Shown: positions 27,788-42,204, counted from the stretch's first letter. The stretch is DNA of 64,000 bases from Corynebacterium guangdongense (GCF_030408915.1 NZ_CP047654.1:1674001-1738000), one strand, 5' to 3'. Translations and numbers: made by a program. The notes: a model not told the origin generated them from the letters alone.

Positions 27788-28537
27788 CTAGGCGGCCTGC
27801 TGGGGCTGAATCGCCGGGTCGGCCACGGCGCCGATACGGCTGAAGGGGAAGACGATCCACTGGACCTTCCCGCGGACGTTCTCCTCCGGGATCGCGCCGT
27901 TGTAGGGGTCGTTGGTGTGGTAGCGAGAGTCCAGGGAGTTGGTGCGGTTGTCGCCCATCATGAAGTAGGTGCCCTCGGGGACCTCGACCGGCCCGAAGTA
28001 CATGCCGCCGCAGGCCTCGGAGCCGACCGCCGGGTCCACCGGGTACTCGGCCGGCTGCAGGGTGTAGGAGTGGTCGGTGGGCTGTCCGTCGACCATCACG
28101 GCCGGGTCGCCCGCCTGGCAGGACACGGTCTGACCCCCTTCAGCGATGATGCGCTTGACCAGGATGTTTTCGTCGGGGGCGACGAAGCCGACGAACTCAC
28201 CGACCTCCTGCAGACCGTAAATGACGGGGTTGTCGGAGCGGTTCGCGCTCCAGCCCGCGTTCCAGGAGTCGGTGCCGGCGAAGACGATGACGTCACCCGG
28301 TTCGGGGTCGGAGGCGTAGTAGCTGATCTTCTCAGCGACGATGCGGTCGCCGGTGCAGCCCGCGCAACCGTGCAGCGTCGGCTCCATCGAGGCTGAGGGA
28401 ATGACGTACATGCGGCCGACGAACGTGGAGACCAGGCCGAGAACCACCAGGGTGGCGAGAAAAACGACGATCGTCTCCAGCCAGGCGGGCATGACGCCGG
28501 TCTTCTCGGTGGCCGCTTCTCCGTGTTCGTGTGTCAT
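27788..28537 (-). CDS. Type I signal peptidase (copy 1)
   Basis: 249 residues, close paralogue of the next gene: same transmembrane position, PSASMEPTLHGCAGCTGD (catalytic Ser), LVKRIIAEGG (catalytic Lys), MGDNRTNSLDSR and the PAIQPQQ tail. The two copies lie head to tail with 17 bp between them, a recent tandem duplication or an old specialised pair. A second enzyme could divide substrates (for example sortase or mycolyltransferase precursors), but nothing in sequence shows it. TAGGCT 8 bases before the ATG suggests a leaderless start. Confidence 0.93.
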   Translation of the reverse strand: MTHEHGEAATEKTGVMPAWLETIVVFLATLVVLGLVSTFVGRMYVIPSASMEPTLHGCAGCTGDRIVAEKISYYASDPEPGDVIVFAGTDSWNAGWSANRSDNPVIYGLQEVGEFVGFVAPDENILVKRIIAEGGQTVSCQAGDPAVMVDGQPTDHSYTLQPAEYPVDPAVGSEACGGMYFGPVEVPEGTYFMMGDNRTNSLDSRYHTNDPYNGAIPEENVRGKVQWIVFPFSRIGAVADPAIQPQQAA

Positions 28538-28629
28538 GGAGATGCAGCCTAGTCGGCCCCCGGGCGTAACCGGGGCAGCCCCTCAGGAAACCGGGTCCGG
28601 CGGACGCTGCCCCGGGCGTCGTCGGCGCG

Positions 28630-30018
28630 TCAGAAGATGAGGAAGAGCGCGGCCGCCAGAACGAAGGCCATGAGCGATTCGAAAGTCTGCTGCACCGTCC
28701 ACGTGCGCAGCGTGGTTTTGACGTCCATGCCAAAGAGCCGGCCGACCAGCCAGAAGCCGGAGTCGTTGACGTGGGAGGCGATGACGGAGCCGGCGGCGCA
28801 GGCGATGGTGATGGCGACGATCTGCATGTCGGAGTAGCCGCCGGCGAGCACGGCCGGGGCCATGAGGCCGGCGGCGGTGGTCAGCGCGACAGTGGCGGAG
28901 CCCTGGGCGACGCGCAGGATGGCGGCAACCAGGTAGACGGCGAGGATGACCGGAATGCCGATGCCGTTGAGGACGTCGGCCAGCGCGTCACCGATTCCGG
29001 AGGAGCGCAGGACCCCGCCGTACATGCCGCCGGCGCCGGTGATGAAGACGACCGAGGCGATCGGGCCGAGCGCGGAGTCGAGGAGCTTCTCCAGGGCGGT
29101 GCCGGTGGTGCCGCGACGGGTTCCCAGGACGGGGATGGCGACCAGGACGGAGATCAGCAGAGCGACGCCGGACTTGCCAAGCATGGTGAAGGCCTCCGCC
29201 CACATTTCCTCCCCGGTGACCAGGCCCGCTTTGGTGGCGAAGTCGACGCCGGTGTTGAGGAAGATGAGCAGCATCGGCAGCAGGAGCATGGCGATGACCG
29301 TGCCGACCTTCGGCGGATTCTTGATCTCCTCGGTTTCCCGGCCGAAGATCGCACCGGCGACGGTGGTGAAGGGATACCTCCTGGCGACGAACTTGCCCCA
29401 GAGGTAGCCGGTCACGTAGAAGGTCGGCAGGGCGATGAGAATGCCGGCGATGATGAGCAGGCCCAGGTTGGTGCCGAAGAAGGTGGAGGCGGCGACCGGC
29501 CCCGGGTGCGGCGGAACGAAGACGTGCATGACGGAGAAGGCGACCGCGGTGGGCAGGGCGTAGAGCAGGATGGGGCCGTGGAGACGCCGGGCCACGGCGA
29601 AGATGATCGGCAGCATGACGACCAGGCCCGCGTCGAAGAACATCGGGAAGCCCAGGAAGAGCGCGGCGACGCCGAGGGCCAGGGGCGCTCTCTTCTCGCC
29701 GAAACGCCTGATCATGGTGTCGGCCAGCACCTGGGCGCCGCCGGAGTGCTCGATGAGTTTGCCCAGCATGGCGCCGAGACCGACCAGAATGCCCACGTCA
29801 CCCAGGGTGGCGCGGAAGCCCTGCATGGAGACGTCGTACACGGCCCCCAGGGGGATGCCGGTGGCGATCGCGGTCAGGATGGATACCAGTACCAGCGTGA
29901 TGAAGGCATGAAGCTTGAACTTGATGATGAGGATGAGAATCAGCGCGATTCCCGCCGCGGCGATGCCGAGGAGGGGGCCCGCGCCGAGCGTCTGCTCCCA
30001 GGTTTCCATGAGGTCCAT
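28630..30018 (-). CDS. gntP: GntP family gluconate:H+ symporter
   Basis: 462 residues with about 12 or more hydrophobic segments. GntP signatures: FRATLGDVGILVGLGAMLGK, PMFFDAGLVVMLP, HVFVPPHPGPVA, and ASHVNDSGFW near the C-terminus. Imports gluconate or a related sugar acid. GGAGAG is 6 bases before the ATG at 30018. It sits between the signal peptidases and rplS, away from visible sugar-acid catabolic genes. A palindrome lies before it, possibly the binding site of a GntR-type regulator. Confidence 0.9.
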   Translation of the reverse strand: MDLMETWEQTLGAGPLLGIAAAGIALILILIIKFKLHAFITLVLVSILTAIATGIPLGAVYDVSMQGFRATLGDVGILVGLGAMLGKLIEHSGGAQVLADTMIRRFGEKRAPLALGVAALFLGFPMFFDAGLVVMLPIIFAVARRLHGPILLYALPTAVAFSVMHVFVPPHPGPVAASTFFGTNLGLLIIAGILIALPTFYVTGYLWGKFVARRYPFTTVAGAIFGRETEEIKNPPKVGTVIAMLLLPMLLIFLNTGVDFATKAGLVTGEEMWAEAFTMLGKSGVALLISVLVAIPVLGTRRGTTGTALEKLLDSALGPIASVVFITGAGGMYGGVLRSSGIGDALADVLNGIGIPVILAVYLVAAILRVAQGSATVALTTAAGLMAPAVLAGGYSDMQIVAITIACAAGSVIASHVNDSGFWLVGRLFGMDVKTTLRTWTVQQTFESLMAFVLAAALFLIF

Positions 30019-30092
30019 GTGCTCTCCAGTGGCTCGGGTCCCGCCGGCGCCGCCCCTCGGGGGATGCGGGACGACACAGGACGGGGCCGGAT

Positions 30093-30106
30093 GTGGTTAT
30101 TACCAC
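30093..30106. promoter_or_regulatory. Palindrome GTGGT-TATT-ACCAC before gntP
   Basis: Perfect 5+4+5 inverted repeat about 75 bp upstream of gntP, overlapping a TAATAA -10-like stretch on the minus strand. Position and symmetry fit a repressor operator. The centre of the GntR1/GntR2 sites known in C. glutamicum is vaguely alike (TAGTACCA), but assignment is inference. Confidence 0.4.
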
Positions 30107-30192
30107 CTCAACGTAACACCAGCCCCATCCCCCGGAGAGCTTTTCGGCGAAAACCGACCCGTAGAAACCGGGCCGGGCCGGAAACGGTGAAA

Positions 30193-30229
30193 CCCGCCGT
30201 CGACAGGCATGACACCTGGCGACGGCGGG
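30193..30229 (-). terminator. Terminator after rplS
   Basis: Perfect 10-bp stem CCCGCCGTCG/CGACGGCGGG with a 17-base loop; on the minus strand it is followed by TTTCACCGTTT, a fair T-rich tail. About 40 bases after the rplS stop codon. Confidence 0.8.
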
Positions 30230-30269
30230 TGACCGCTCACCCGGGGACCGGTGGCCCCCGGGGCGAGAA

Positions 30270-30620
30270 CTAGCGGCGCTCCTTGATGCGGGCTGCCTTG
30301 CCGCGCAGCTCGCGCATGTAGTACAGCTTGGCGCGACGAACGTCGCCACGACGGACGACGTCGATCTTGGCCAGGTTCGGGGAGTGAACCGGGAAGGTGC
30401 GCTCGACGCCGATACCGAAGGAGACCTTACGGACGGTGAAGGTCTCGCGGATGCCGGAGCCCTGACGACGGACGACGAAGCCCTTGAAGAGCTGGGTACG
30501 CTCGGTGGCGCCCTCGATGACCTTGACGTGAACGTCGAGGGTGTCACCCGGACGGAAATCCGGGATGTCGTCGCGGACCTGCGACTGATCGATCTTCTCG
30601 ATGAGTTTGTTCTGGCTCAT
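30270..30620 (-). CDS. rplS: 50S ribosomal protein L19
   Basis: 116 residues, the standard length, with [49 protein letters not shown] and [21 protein letters not shown] is 7-8 bases before the ATG at 30620; upstream in-frame codons to 30746 are leader. Monocistronic with its own terminator. Confidence 0.97.
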   Translation of the reverse strand: MSQNKLIEKIDQSQVRDDIPDFRPGDTLDVHVKVIEGATERTQLFKGFVVRRQGSGIRETFTVRKVSFGIGVERTFPVHSPNLAKIDVVRRGDVRRAKLYYMRELRGKAARIKERR

Positions 30621-30823
30621 GATGATTCCTTTGTGCATTCGGGACAGAGGACCCTGGCGGCATTTCCGTGGCTCACGCCTGGCGCTCAACCGGTTCGTAT
30701 CCGTGTACTGTGATGCATCCTGACCAGAGCGAATCTGGGCAGTCAACCGCGCAATTCTCCCACACTCTCCCGGACGGGGCCAAATCCCCCGTCAGGGATG
30801 ATCGAACAACCACCGGTCCGGGG

Positions 30824-32353
30824 TCACGACCTGCGCGCCTCCCGTCGCGCCCGCGCCGCCCGGAGGATGTTGTCGCGCATCACGGGGAAGATGAGCGCGT
30901 GAAACGGCAGCAGCGCGATCCAGTAGGCCCGCCCCAGCAGTCCGTTGGGGACGTCGACCGCCGTCTGCGTGTACCGGGACGTACCCGTTTCCTCGCCCTC
31001 GACGACGTCGAAGACTAGCCAGGCGGTGCCGCCGACGTTCATCTCGGCGCGGAGGATCAGGCGGTTCGGCGGCTCGATCGCCTCGACCCGCCACCAGTCG
31101 AGCCGGTCCCCGACCGCCAGCCGGCGCGCGTCCCGCCGCCCGCCCAGCCCGGGACCGCCCAGGAGCTTGTCGATGACTCCGCGCACCGTCCACAGCAGCG
31201 GGACGGAATACCAGCCGCTGTCCCCGCCGATGCCCTCCACCACCGCGAACACGTCCTCCACGGGGGCGTCGATCTCCCCGGAGCGCTCGTCGGTGAACAC
31301 CGTCCGGCCCGCCCATTCCGGGTCCGTCGGCAACGACTGCTCCGGGATCACCGAGCCGCCCCACGCGCCCCGCCAGTTGGTGGGGATGACGTCGTCGCGC
31401 TGCCGGTCCAGCGCGCGGCGCACGGCCGTCGGATAGTCGGCCAGCCCGCCGGGCGGGTCGGGGATGATCTCGGCGACCCGGTGGTCGGCGGTGACCGCGT
31501 CCTCCGCCATCGACTGCGCCAGGGGGATGGCCAGTTTCACGGGAACCGGCGTGACCAGGCCGATCCACAGCCCCGAGGCCGCATTGGCGAAGCGGGGCAG
31601 GCGCAGGCCGACGATGCGCCGCTCGAGTCCCAGCTCCCTCCCGTACAGGGTGAGCAGCTCCTTGAACTGGTAGACGTGTCCGCCCCCGATGTCCACGGCG
31701 TCGTTGACCGGCGACGGCAGATCCGCGGCGGCCACCAGGTAGTAGAGCACGTCCCGGACACTGATCGGTTCGATGTCGTTGTCGATCCAGTTCGGGGCCG
31801 TCATGACGGGCAGCCGGTCGGTCAGGTGCCGGATGATCTCGAAGGACGCCGAGCCCGACCCGATGATCACCCCGGCACGAAACACCAGCGTCGGGACCTC
31901 CCCGGCCAGCAGACGCCGCGCCACCCGCTCCCGGGAGCGCATGTGCTTGCTCAGCTCCGCCGGCTCGCGGTCCGGGTGCAGCCCGGAGAGGTAGACCAGC
32001 TGCCCCACCCCGGCCGCCGCCGCGGCGGTGGCGACGTTGTCGGCCACGAACGCCTCGGTGCGCTCGAAATCGACGACGCCGGCCCCCATCGAGTGGACGA
32101 GGTAGTAGGCCACGTCGACGTCGGCCATGAGCGCGGCCAGGTCCTCCGGTCGGGTCAGGTCCGCCTCCACCGCCTCCACGCTGTCGAACCAGTCGAACCG
32201 GCGCATCGATTCCAGTCGACGAGACGTGGCACGCACCGTGAACCCGGCGTTGAGCAGCTCCGGAATGAGCCGGCCGCCGACGTATCCGGTGGCGCCGGTG
32301 ACCAGGACCCGCCGGGCGGGATGATGGGCGCGGTATCCGGTGGTGGAATTCAT
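30824..32353 (-). CDS. NmrA-like SDR fused to DUF2867 domain
   Basis: About 509 residues. N-terminal Rossmann domain with VLVTGATGYVGGRLIPELL (NAD(P)-binding GxxGxxG) and YLVHSMGAG, YLSGLHPD, then the C-terminal ~150 residues resemble DUF2867 (SRPBCC-like; RLILRAEMNVGGTAWLVF, PNGLLGRAYWIALLPFH). Such proteins are predicted oxidoreductases or ligand-binding proteins with unknown substrate. The ATG at 32353 has TAGCCT 6 bases upstream (leaderless); the GTG at 32356 is an alternative. Transcribed divergently from the thi operon. Confidence 0.85.
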   Translation of the reverse strand: MNSTTGYRAHHPARRVLVTGATGYVGGRLIPELLNAGFTVRATSRRLESMRRFDWFDSVEAVEADLTRPEDLAALMADVDVAYYLVHSMGAGVVDFERTEAFVADNVATAAAAAGVGQLVYLSGLHPDREPAELSKHMRSRERVARRLLAGEVPTLVFRAGVIIGSGSASFEIIRHLTDRLPVMTAPNWIDNDIEPISVRDVLYYLVAAADLPSPVNDAVDIGGGHVYQFKELLTLYGRELGLERRIVGLRLPRFANAASGLWIGLVTPVPVKLAIPLAQSMAEDAVTADHRVAEIIPDPPGGLADYPTAVRRALDRQRDDVIPTNWRGAWGGSVIPEQSLPTDPEWAGRTVFTDERSGEIDAPVEDVFAVVEGIGGDSGWYSVPLLWTVRGVIDKLLGGPGLGGRRDARRLAVGDRLDWWRVEAIEPPNRLILRAEMNVGGTAWLVFDVVEGEETGTSRYTQTAVDVPNGLLGRAYWIALLPFHALIFPVMRDNILRAARARREARRS

Positions 32354-32470
32354 CACACCAGGCTACGCCCGCGGACGGGCTGGCGCGAGGAGCCCGGAGG
32401 AGCGGCCCGGGGCCAGCGCCGCGCTCACCCGAATAGGGTCACGCCCCCGCTCATCCGTCCCCCGCTGTGC

Positions 32471-32476
32471 CATAGT
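32471..32476 (+). promoter_or_regulatory. Putative -10 element of the thi operon (CATAGT)
   Basis: CATAGT about 55 bases before the riboswitch is the best -10-like hexamer in the leader; it departs from TANNNT at the first base. The -35 is unclear. Confidence 0.3.
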
Positions 32477-32528
32477 GGTGCCACGTCGTCCGCCAGACAC
32501 TGCGGCGACGTCCAAGTGAATACCTGAA

Positions 32529-34415
<1,887 letters not shown>

Positions 34416-34418
34416 CCC

Positions 34419-35066
34419 GTGCAAGAACTCGATCTCCGCTGCTACCTCGTCACCGGCTCCCCGCCGGAGCGCGTCGTCGTCGACGTCGCCGCCGCCGCCG
34501 CCCGCGGCGGTGCCGGTGTGGTGCAGGTGCGCAGCAAACCCATCAGCGCGCGAGCTCTCACCGCGCTGACCCAGGCCGTGGCCCGGGCCGTGGCCGTGGC
34601 CAACCCCACCACCAGGGTGCTCGTCGACGACCGCGCCGACGTGGCGGCGCTGCTCATGCGGCGCGGGGAGAACGTCCACGGCGTGCACGTCGGCCAGGAC
34701 GATCTCGACGTGCGCGACGTACGCCGACTCCTGGGACCCGAGGCGATCATCGGGTTGACCACCGGGACCATGGAACTGGTCCGGGCCGTCGAACCGGTCA
34801 GCGACGTGATCGACTACGTCGGCTGCGGCCCCTTCCGGGCGACGCCCACGAAGGAGTCCGGCCGCGCGCCCCTCGGGCTGGCCGCCTATCCGGAGCTGGT
34901 GGCCGCCTGCCCGGTGCCGATGGTGGCCATCGGCGACGTCACCGTCGACGACGCCGCCGATCTGGCCGCGACCGGCGTCGCCGGCGCCGCCATCGTCCGC
35001 GGGCTGATGAACGCCGCGGATCCGGAGGGGTACGCCCGCCGGGTGGTCACGGAGTTCACGCGATGA
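34419..35066 (+). CDS. thiE: Thiamine-phosphate synthase
   Basis: Joins HMP diphosphate and thiazole phosphate to thiamine phosphate. About 215 residues, TIM barrel with GAGVVQVRSK, LVDDRADVA, GVHVGQDDL, and YVGCGPFRATPTKE (pyrophosphate-binding loop). GTG at 34419 has AGGAGG 8 bases upstream, overlapping the thiC end. The stop codon overlaps the thiO start as ATGA. Confidence 0.97.
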   Translation: MQELDLRCYLVTGSPPERVVVDVAAAAARGGAGVVQVRSKPISARALTALTQAVARAVAVANPTTRVLVDDRADVAALLMRRGENVHGVHVGQDDLDVRDVRRLLGPEAIIGLTTGTMELVRAVEPVSDVIDYVGCGPFRATPTKESGRAPLGLAAYPELVAACPVPMVAIGDVTVDDAADLAATGVAGAAIVRGLMNAADPEGYARRVVTEFTR

Positions 35067-36163
35067 GGGTCACCGTCATCGGCGCCGGCGTCATCGGCCT
35101 GGCCACCGCCTTCGAGCTCATGGAACGAGGCGACCAGGTCCGCCTCCTCGACCCGGATCCGGCCGGCGGGTCGAGCCACCACGCCGGCGGCATGCTCGCG
35201 CCCTCCGCGGAAGTCCAGTACCGACAGGAGCCGCTCTTTCCGCTCATGGTCGACTCGGCCCGCGCCTACCCCGCGCTGCTTCAACGCCTGGCCGCCCGCA
35301 CGGATCTGCCCACCGGCTACCGCACCGAGGGCACTCTCGTCGTTGCCCACGACCGCGCCGACGCGGAGCACCTCGCCGAGCTCATGGCCTACCAGCACGT
35401 CCAGGGCATGGCGGTCGAGCGGCTCAGCGTGCGCGAGGCCCGGGGGATGGAGCCTGCGCTGGCCCCGCGCCTGGCCGGGGCGGTCTCGATTCCAGGCGAC
35501 CACCAGGTCAATCCCCGTCTGCTGTGCGCCGCACTGCTCGACGCGCTGAGCTCCGGCGGCGCCGAGATCGTCCGGGACGCCGTGACGCGCATCGAGGGGG
35601 CCCGGGTCATCGGCGCCCGGGGCTCCTACGACGCCGACCAGGTGGTCCTGGCCGCCGGCCTCGGCGCCGCGCGGATCGACGGCTGGTACCGGGGTGAGAA
35701 CCCGCTCCGGCTGCGCCCGGTCTACGGCGACATCCTGCGCCTCGGCGTTCCGGAGTACCTGCGCCCGCTTGTGGGCCGGGTCATCCGCGGCTTCGTCGAG
35801 GACCGCCCCGTCTACCTCATCCCCCGCAGCGACGGCACGATCGCGCTGGGCGCCACCTCGCGGGAGGACGACCGCCCGCAGCCGCGCCTGGGCGGCGCCT
35901 ACGACCTCATCCGCGACGCGGTGGCGCTCGTGCCGGGCGTCGAGGAGACCACGCTGCTCGAAATCACCGCCGGCGCGCGGCCCGGGACCCCGGATGACCT
36001 GCCCTACCTGGGCCGGGTCAGTGAGGGACTCGTGGTCTCGACCGGCTACTTCCGCCACGGCATCCTGCTGGCGGCCCTCGGCGCGCGCGACGGCGCCCGC
36101 CTCGTCCACGGCGAGGACCCGGGCACCGACCTCTCCGCCGCCGCCCCACTCCGACACCAGTAA
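35063..36163 (+). CDS. thiO: Glycine oxidase ThiO
   Basis: FAD-dependent oxidation of glycine to iminoglycine (dehydroglycine) for thiazole formation. 366 residues: FAD motif VIGAGVIGLATAFELMERG, SSHHAGGMLAP, PVYGDILRL, and the C-terminal STGYFRHGILLA with the conserved Arg-His. Coupled to thiE through ATGA overlap; followed by thiS after 8 bases. Use of ThiO, not the radical ThiH, suits an aerobic organism. Confidence 0.95.
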   Translation: MRVTVIGAGVIGLATAFELMERGDQVRLLDPDPAGGSSHHAGGMLAPSAEVQYRQEPLFPLMVDSARAYPALLQRLAARTDLPTGYRTEGTLVVAHDRADAEHLAELMAYQHVQGMAVERLSVREARGMEPALAPRLAGAVSIPGDHQVNPRLLCAALLDALSSGGAEIVRDAVTRIEGARVIGARGSYDADQVVLAAGLGAARIDGWYRGENPLRLRPVYGDILRLGVPEYLRPLVGRVIRGFVEDRPVYLIPRSDGTIALGATSREDDRPQPRLGGAYDLIRDAVALVPGVEETTLLEITAGARPGTPDDLPYLGRVSEGLVVSTGYFRHGILLAALGARDGARLVHGEDPGTDLSAAAPLRHQ

Positions 36164-36171
36164 AGGAAGAC

Positions 36172-36372
36172 ATGCGCTACATCTACAACGGCCAGCCCCG
36201 CGACGCGGAGGCCGGCCCCACCGTCGCCGAACTCGTCGACGCCGAGGTCGGCTCCCGCTCCGGCGTGGCCGTCGCCATCGACGGCGAGGTCGTCCCCGCC
36301 AGCACCTGGGAGTCCACCGTCGTCGACGAGGGCGCCACCGTCGATCTTCTCACCGCGGTCCAGGGGGGATAG
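36172..36372 (+). CDS. thiS: Sulfur carrier protein ThiS
   Basis: 66 residues with a ubiquitin-like fold and the required C-terminal Gly-Gly (TAVQGG), which is adenylated by ThiF and becomes the thiocarboxylate sulfur donor. AAAGGAAG is 6-7 bases before the ATG. Directly abuts thiG. Confidence 0.95.
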   Translation: MRYIYNGQPRDAEAGPTVAELVDAEVGSRSGVAVAIDGEVVPASTWESTVVDEGATVDLLTAVQGG

Positions 36373-37157
<785 letters not shown>

Positions 37158-37158
<1 letters not shown>

Positions 37159-38261
37159 TGGACCGCACCGAGCTGCGCAGAATCGCCCGCCAACTCAACC
37201 TCCCCGGTTTCGGCATCGGCCAGGCGCGGCGGCTCAACCAGGCGCGCGTGCTCGTCGTCGGGGCCGGTGGACTGGGCTGCCCCGCGCTGCAGACGCTGGT
37301 GGCCAGCGGACTGGGCCGGGTCCGTCTCTACGACGACGACACCGTCAGCCTCAGCAACATCCACCGCCAGATCCTCTTCGGCGTCGATGACGTCGGCCGT
37401 CCCAAGGTGGCGGCGGCCGCCGAGCGGCTGCGCGCGCTCCAGCCGGGTCTGGAGATCGAGGCCGTCCGGGAACGGCTGACCCCGGCCACCATCCTGGCGG
37501 CGCTCGAGGGCGTCGACGTCATCCTCGACGGCTCCGACACCTTCGCCACCAAGTACCTCGTCGCCGACGCCGCCGAGATCACCGGCGTACCGCTGGTCTG
37601 GGGCACGGTCCTGCGCTACTCCGGGCAGTTCGCGGTCTGGCACTCCGGACCGGGCGCGCCGGAGGACTCCCCCGGCCTGCGCGACCTCTTCCCGGTCCAA
37701 CCCGCCGCCGACTCGGTCCCCGACTGCGCCACGGCCGGCGTGCTCGGCGTGACCACCTCGGTGCTGGCGTCGCTGATGGCGACCGAGACGATCAAGCTGA
37801 TCACCGGGCTGGGCGAGGTCGTCCCTGGCACGGTGTTCAGCTATGAGGCGCTGCGGGCGTCGTTAAGCAGCCTGCGCGTGCGCCGGGACCCGGGCCGCGC
37901 AGCGGTCAGGCGGCTGCGGGATTTTTATGGCTACGGCGCCTGCGCCGCGGCGGACCGGCCGGGCCCCCACCCCGAGGCCACCCGGTTGCTCGGCCTCATC
38001 GCCGGGGGCTCGCTGCGCGCCCTCGACGTCCGGGAGGTCCACGAGAAGCTCATCGCGGATCTGCCCACCGGCGCGGATCTGCATCTGCCGGCCTCGGAGC
38101 TGACGGCCGAATCCCTGGCCGAGGTACTCGAGGGCGTGCCGGGACCGGTTGTGGTCTACTGCGCCTCGGGCCGGCGCAGCGCCCGCGTCGTCGAGAAGTG
38201 GGGCGGCCGGGAGGTGGACCTGCTCAGCCTGCCCGGCGGCGTCAACGGCCTCACCCCGTGA
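37158..38261 (+). CDS. thiF: ThiF/MoeB adenylyltransferase with C-terminal rhodanese domain
   Basis: Adenylates the ThiS C-terminus and likely transfers sulfur to it. 367 residues. The E1-like domain has VVGAGGLGCP, YDDDTVSLSNIHRQILF, DGSDTF, and the catalytic-type Cys190 in DCATAGVLG. The rhodanese domain carries VVYCASGRRS with Cys335 as persulfide site. Both CxxC pairs that hold structural zinc in MoeB/ThiF appear lost: GLRDLFP stands where Cys-x-x-Cys-Leu-Phe is expected and RRDPGRAAV where Cys-Pro-x-Cys follows. GTG start overlaps the thiG stop codon. Last gene of the operon. Confidence 0.92.
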
Positions 38262-38289
38262 GGCGGGCCGTGCGATACGCTGAGTCTTC

Positions 38290-39084
38290 ATGAGACAGGC
38301 ATTCGATACGCTGGTGCGCCGGATCGCCACGGCCGCCGGCCCGGAGCGCACTGATCGCAACAACCGGTGGCTCGCCGCGGGGCTGACCTTCACCGCCGGC
38401 ATGGTCAACTCCGTCGGCTTCCTGGCCGTGTCCGTCTACACCTCGCACATGACCGGGCTGGTGTCGATGGCCGCCGACGAGATCGTCCTCGGCGGCTACT
38501 ACTTCGCCTTCCTCGCCGCGCTCGGCGTCTTCTCCTTCATCGCCGGCGCCATGGCCTGCGCCATCCTCTTCAACTGGGGCCGCCGCAACAGGCACATCTC
38601 CAAGTTCGCCCTCATCCTGTGGGTGGAGGCGCTGGCGATTCTGCTGGTCGGCCTGCTCGCCGACCGCTCCCAGGAGGCGGGGCTGCCGTGGCTGATCGTC
38701 ATGGTGCTGGCCTGGATCATGGGCCTGCAGAACGGCCTGATCACCAAGGTCACCGAGGCGCAGATCCGCACCACCCACGTCACCGGCATGGTCACCGACA
38801 TCGGCATCGAACTGGGTAAATGGCTCTACCGCAACCCGGCCGGCGACCCGGACCCGGTCCTGCCCCACCTCCCCCGGCTCAAACTGCACGCCACCCTGGT
38901 CAGCATGTTCTTCCTCGGCGGCGTCTTCGGCGCGCTGCTGGGGACGTGGATCGGTTTCTACACCGTGCTCCCGGCGGCGGGCATCCTGCTGCTTCTCGCC
39001 TTCTACCCGGTGTACGTGGACTTCCGCTACGGGAAGTTCCGGCCGGGCAAGGTGCTCAGGCGCGCCAGGTCCGGAACACGGTGA
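38290..39084 (+). CDS. YoaK family (DUF1275) membrane protein
   Basis: 264 residues, about six transmembrane helices. YoaK/DUF1275 features: FTAGMVNSVGFLAV, YTSHMTGLVSMAADEIV, and AWIMGLQNGLITKVTEAQIRTTHVTGMVTDIG. Function unknown, probably transport. TACGCT is 8 bases before the ATG (leaderless). Its 3' end overlaps that of the convergent monooxygenase-like gene by 29 bases. Confidence 0.9.
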   Translation: MRQAFDTLVRRIATAAGPERTDRNNRWLAAGLTFTAGMVNSVGFLAVSVYTSHMTGLVSMAADEIVLGGYYFAFLAALGVFSFIAGAMACAILFNWGRRNRHISKFALILWVEALAILLVGLLADRSQEAGLPWLIVMVLAWIMGLQNGLITKVTEAQIRTTHVTGMVTDIGIELGKWLYRNPAGDPDPVLPHLPRLKLHATLVSMFFLGGVFGALLGTWIGFYTVLPAAGILLLLAFYPVYVDFRYGKFRPGKVLRRARSGTR

Positions 39085-39415
39085 GATAGGGCCTGGCCGT
39101 GGAGTCCGCCAACTGTGCGACCAGCTCGGGCGGCAGCTCCCCCAGCAGTTCCCCGTGCACGTCGGAGGCGGTGTCGACCAGCGCCCGGTTGAGTTCCTCC
39201 CCGATGCTGTCCTGATGAGCCAGCGCCGCCGCCACGTCGACGAACTCCTCGACGACCACGGCGCTGCCCCGGTCCGGCGCCATGAACACGTCGTAGCGGG
39301 TGGTGCCGGGCTCGTCGTTGAGGACGATCTCCCGTGCCTGACGGGAGAGTTCCTCGAAGCGACCGGCCTGGCCCGGACGGAACGTGAAGTGGACGATTCC
39401 CGTGATCTGGGTCAT
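39056..39415 (-). CDS. Antibiotic biosynthesis monooxygenase (ABM) domain protein
   Basis: 119 residues. Dimeric alpha/beta-barrel fold of the ABM type: GIVHFTFRPGQAGRFEELSRQAREIVLNDEPGTTRYDVF-like start (conserved Glu and the EPGTxRYDVF motif), then VVVEEFVDVAAALAHQDS. Members are quinol monooxygenases, heme-degrading IsdG-like enzymes or proteins of unknown substrate; no heme-ligand set can be confirmed here. TACGCT 7 bases before the ATG suggests a leaderless transcript. The open frame continuing to 39994 is not coding. Confidence 0.8.
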   Translation of the reverse strand: MTQITGIVHFTFRPGQAGRFEELSRQAREIVLNDEPGTTRYDVFMAPDRGSAVVVEEFVDVAAALAHQDSIGEELNRALVDTASDVHGELLGELPPELVAQLADSTARPYLTVFRTWRA

Positions 39416-39457
39416 ACTTGCCAGCGTAGCCCGCAGAGTCCGGACCCGGGAGGGACC

Positions 39458-39839
39458 TTGAGAATCTACCGCGCCGTCATCCGGGTCCTGGTCGGCGTGA
39501 CATTCGTCCTCGGCGGCGTCCACCTCATTCTGGGCCAGACCAGCCCGGGGGCCTACGCCGCCTTCGCCGACACCACGCTGCTCCCCTGGCTCGCCGACCT
39601 GTGGCGCGGCTTCGGCATGGACAACATCGGGTGGCTGACGATCTCCCTCGCGGGGTACGAGATCGCCTGCGGCTTGGGTCTCGCGTTTCGCCCCACGCTG
39701 CGCCCCGCCGCCTGGGGAATCCTCGCGTTCCTCGTCTTCATCACCGTCGTCGGCTACGGCTACCCGACGGCCTCCCCGCTGGAGGACGTCCTCAAGAACC
39801 GGCTGGCCACGGCCGTCTTGGCCCTGCTGGTTCTGCCGC

Positions 39840-39865
<26 letters not shown>
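39458..39865 (+). CDS. Small four-helix membrane protein (DoxX-like)
   Basis: 135 residues starting at TTG 39458, chosen because GGGAGG is 5 bases upstream. Four hydrophobic segments with FVLGGVHLILGQTSPGAYAAF, a Trp/Gly-rich middle (LADLWRGFGMDNIGWL) and YPTASPLEDVLKNRLATAV. It resembles the DoxX-like superfamily but no specific member is recognised. It starts 42 bases from the divergent ABM gene and overlaps the end of convergent tex by 26 bases. Confidence 0.7.
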
Positions 39866-42143
<2,278 letters not shown>

Positions 42144-42204
42144 TCGTTCGACTGTAGTCCACGCCCGAGGTAGGTAGCATCACTGTGCAGGAGGTTCGGG
42201 TGAC

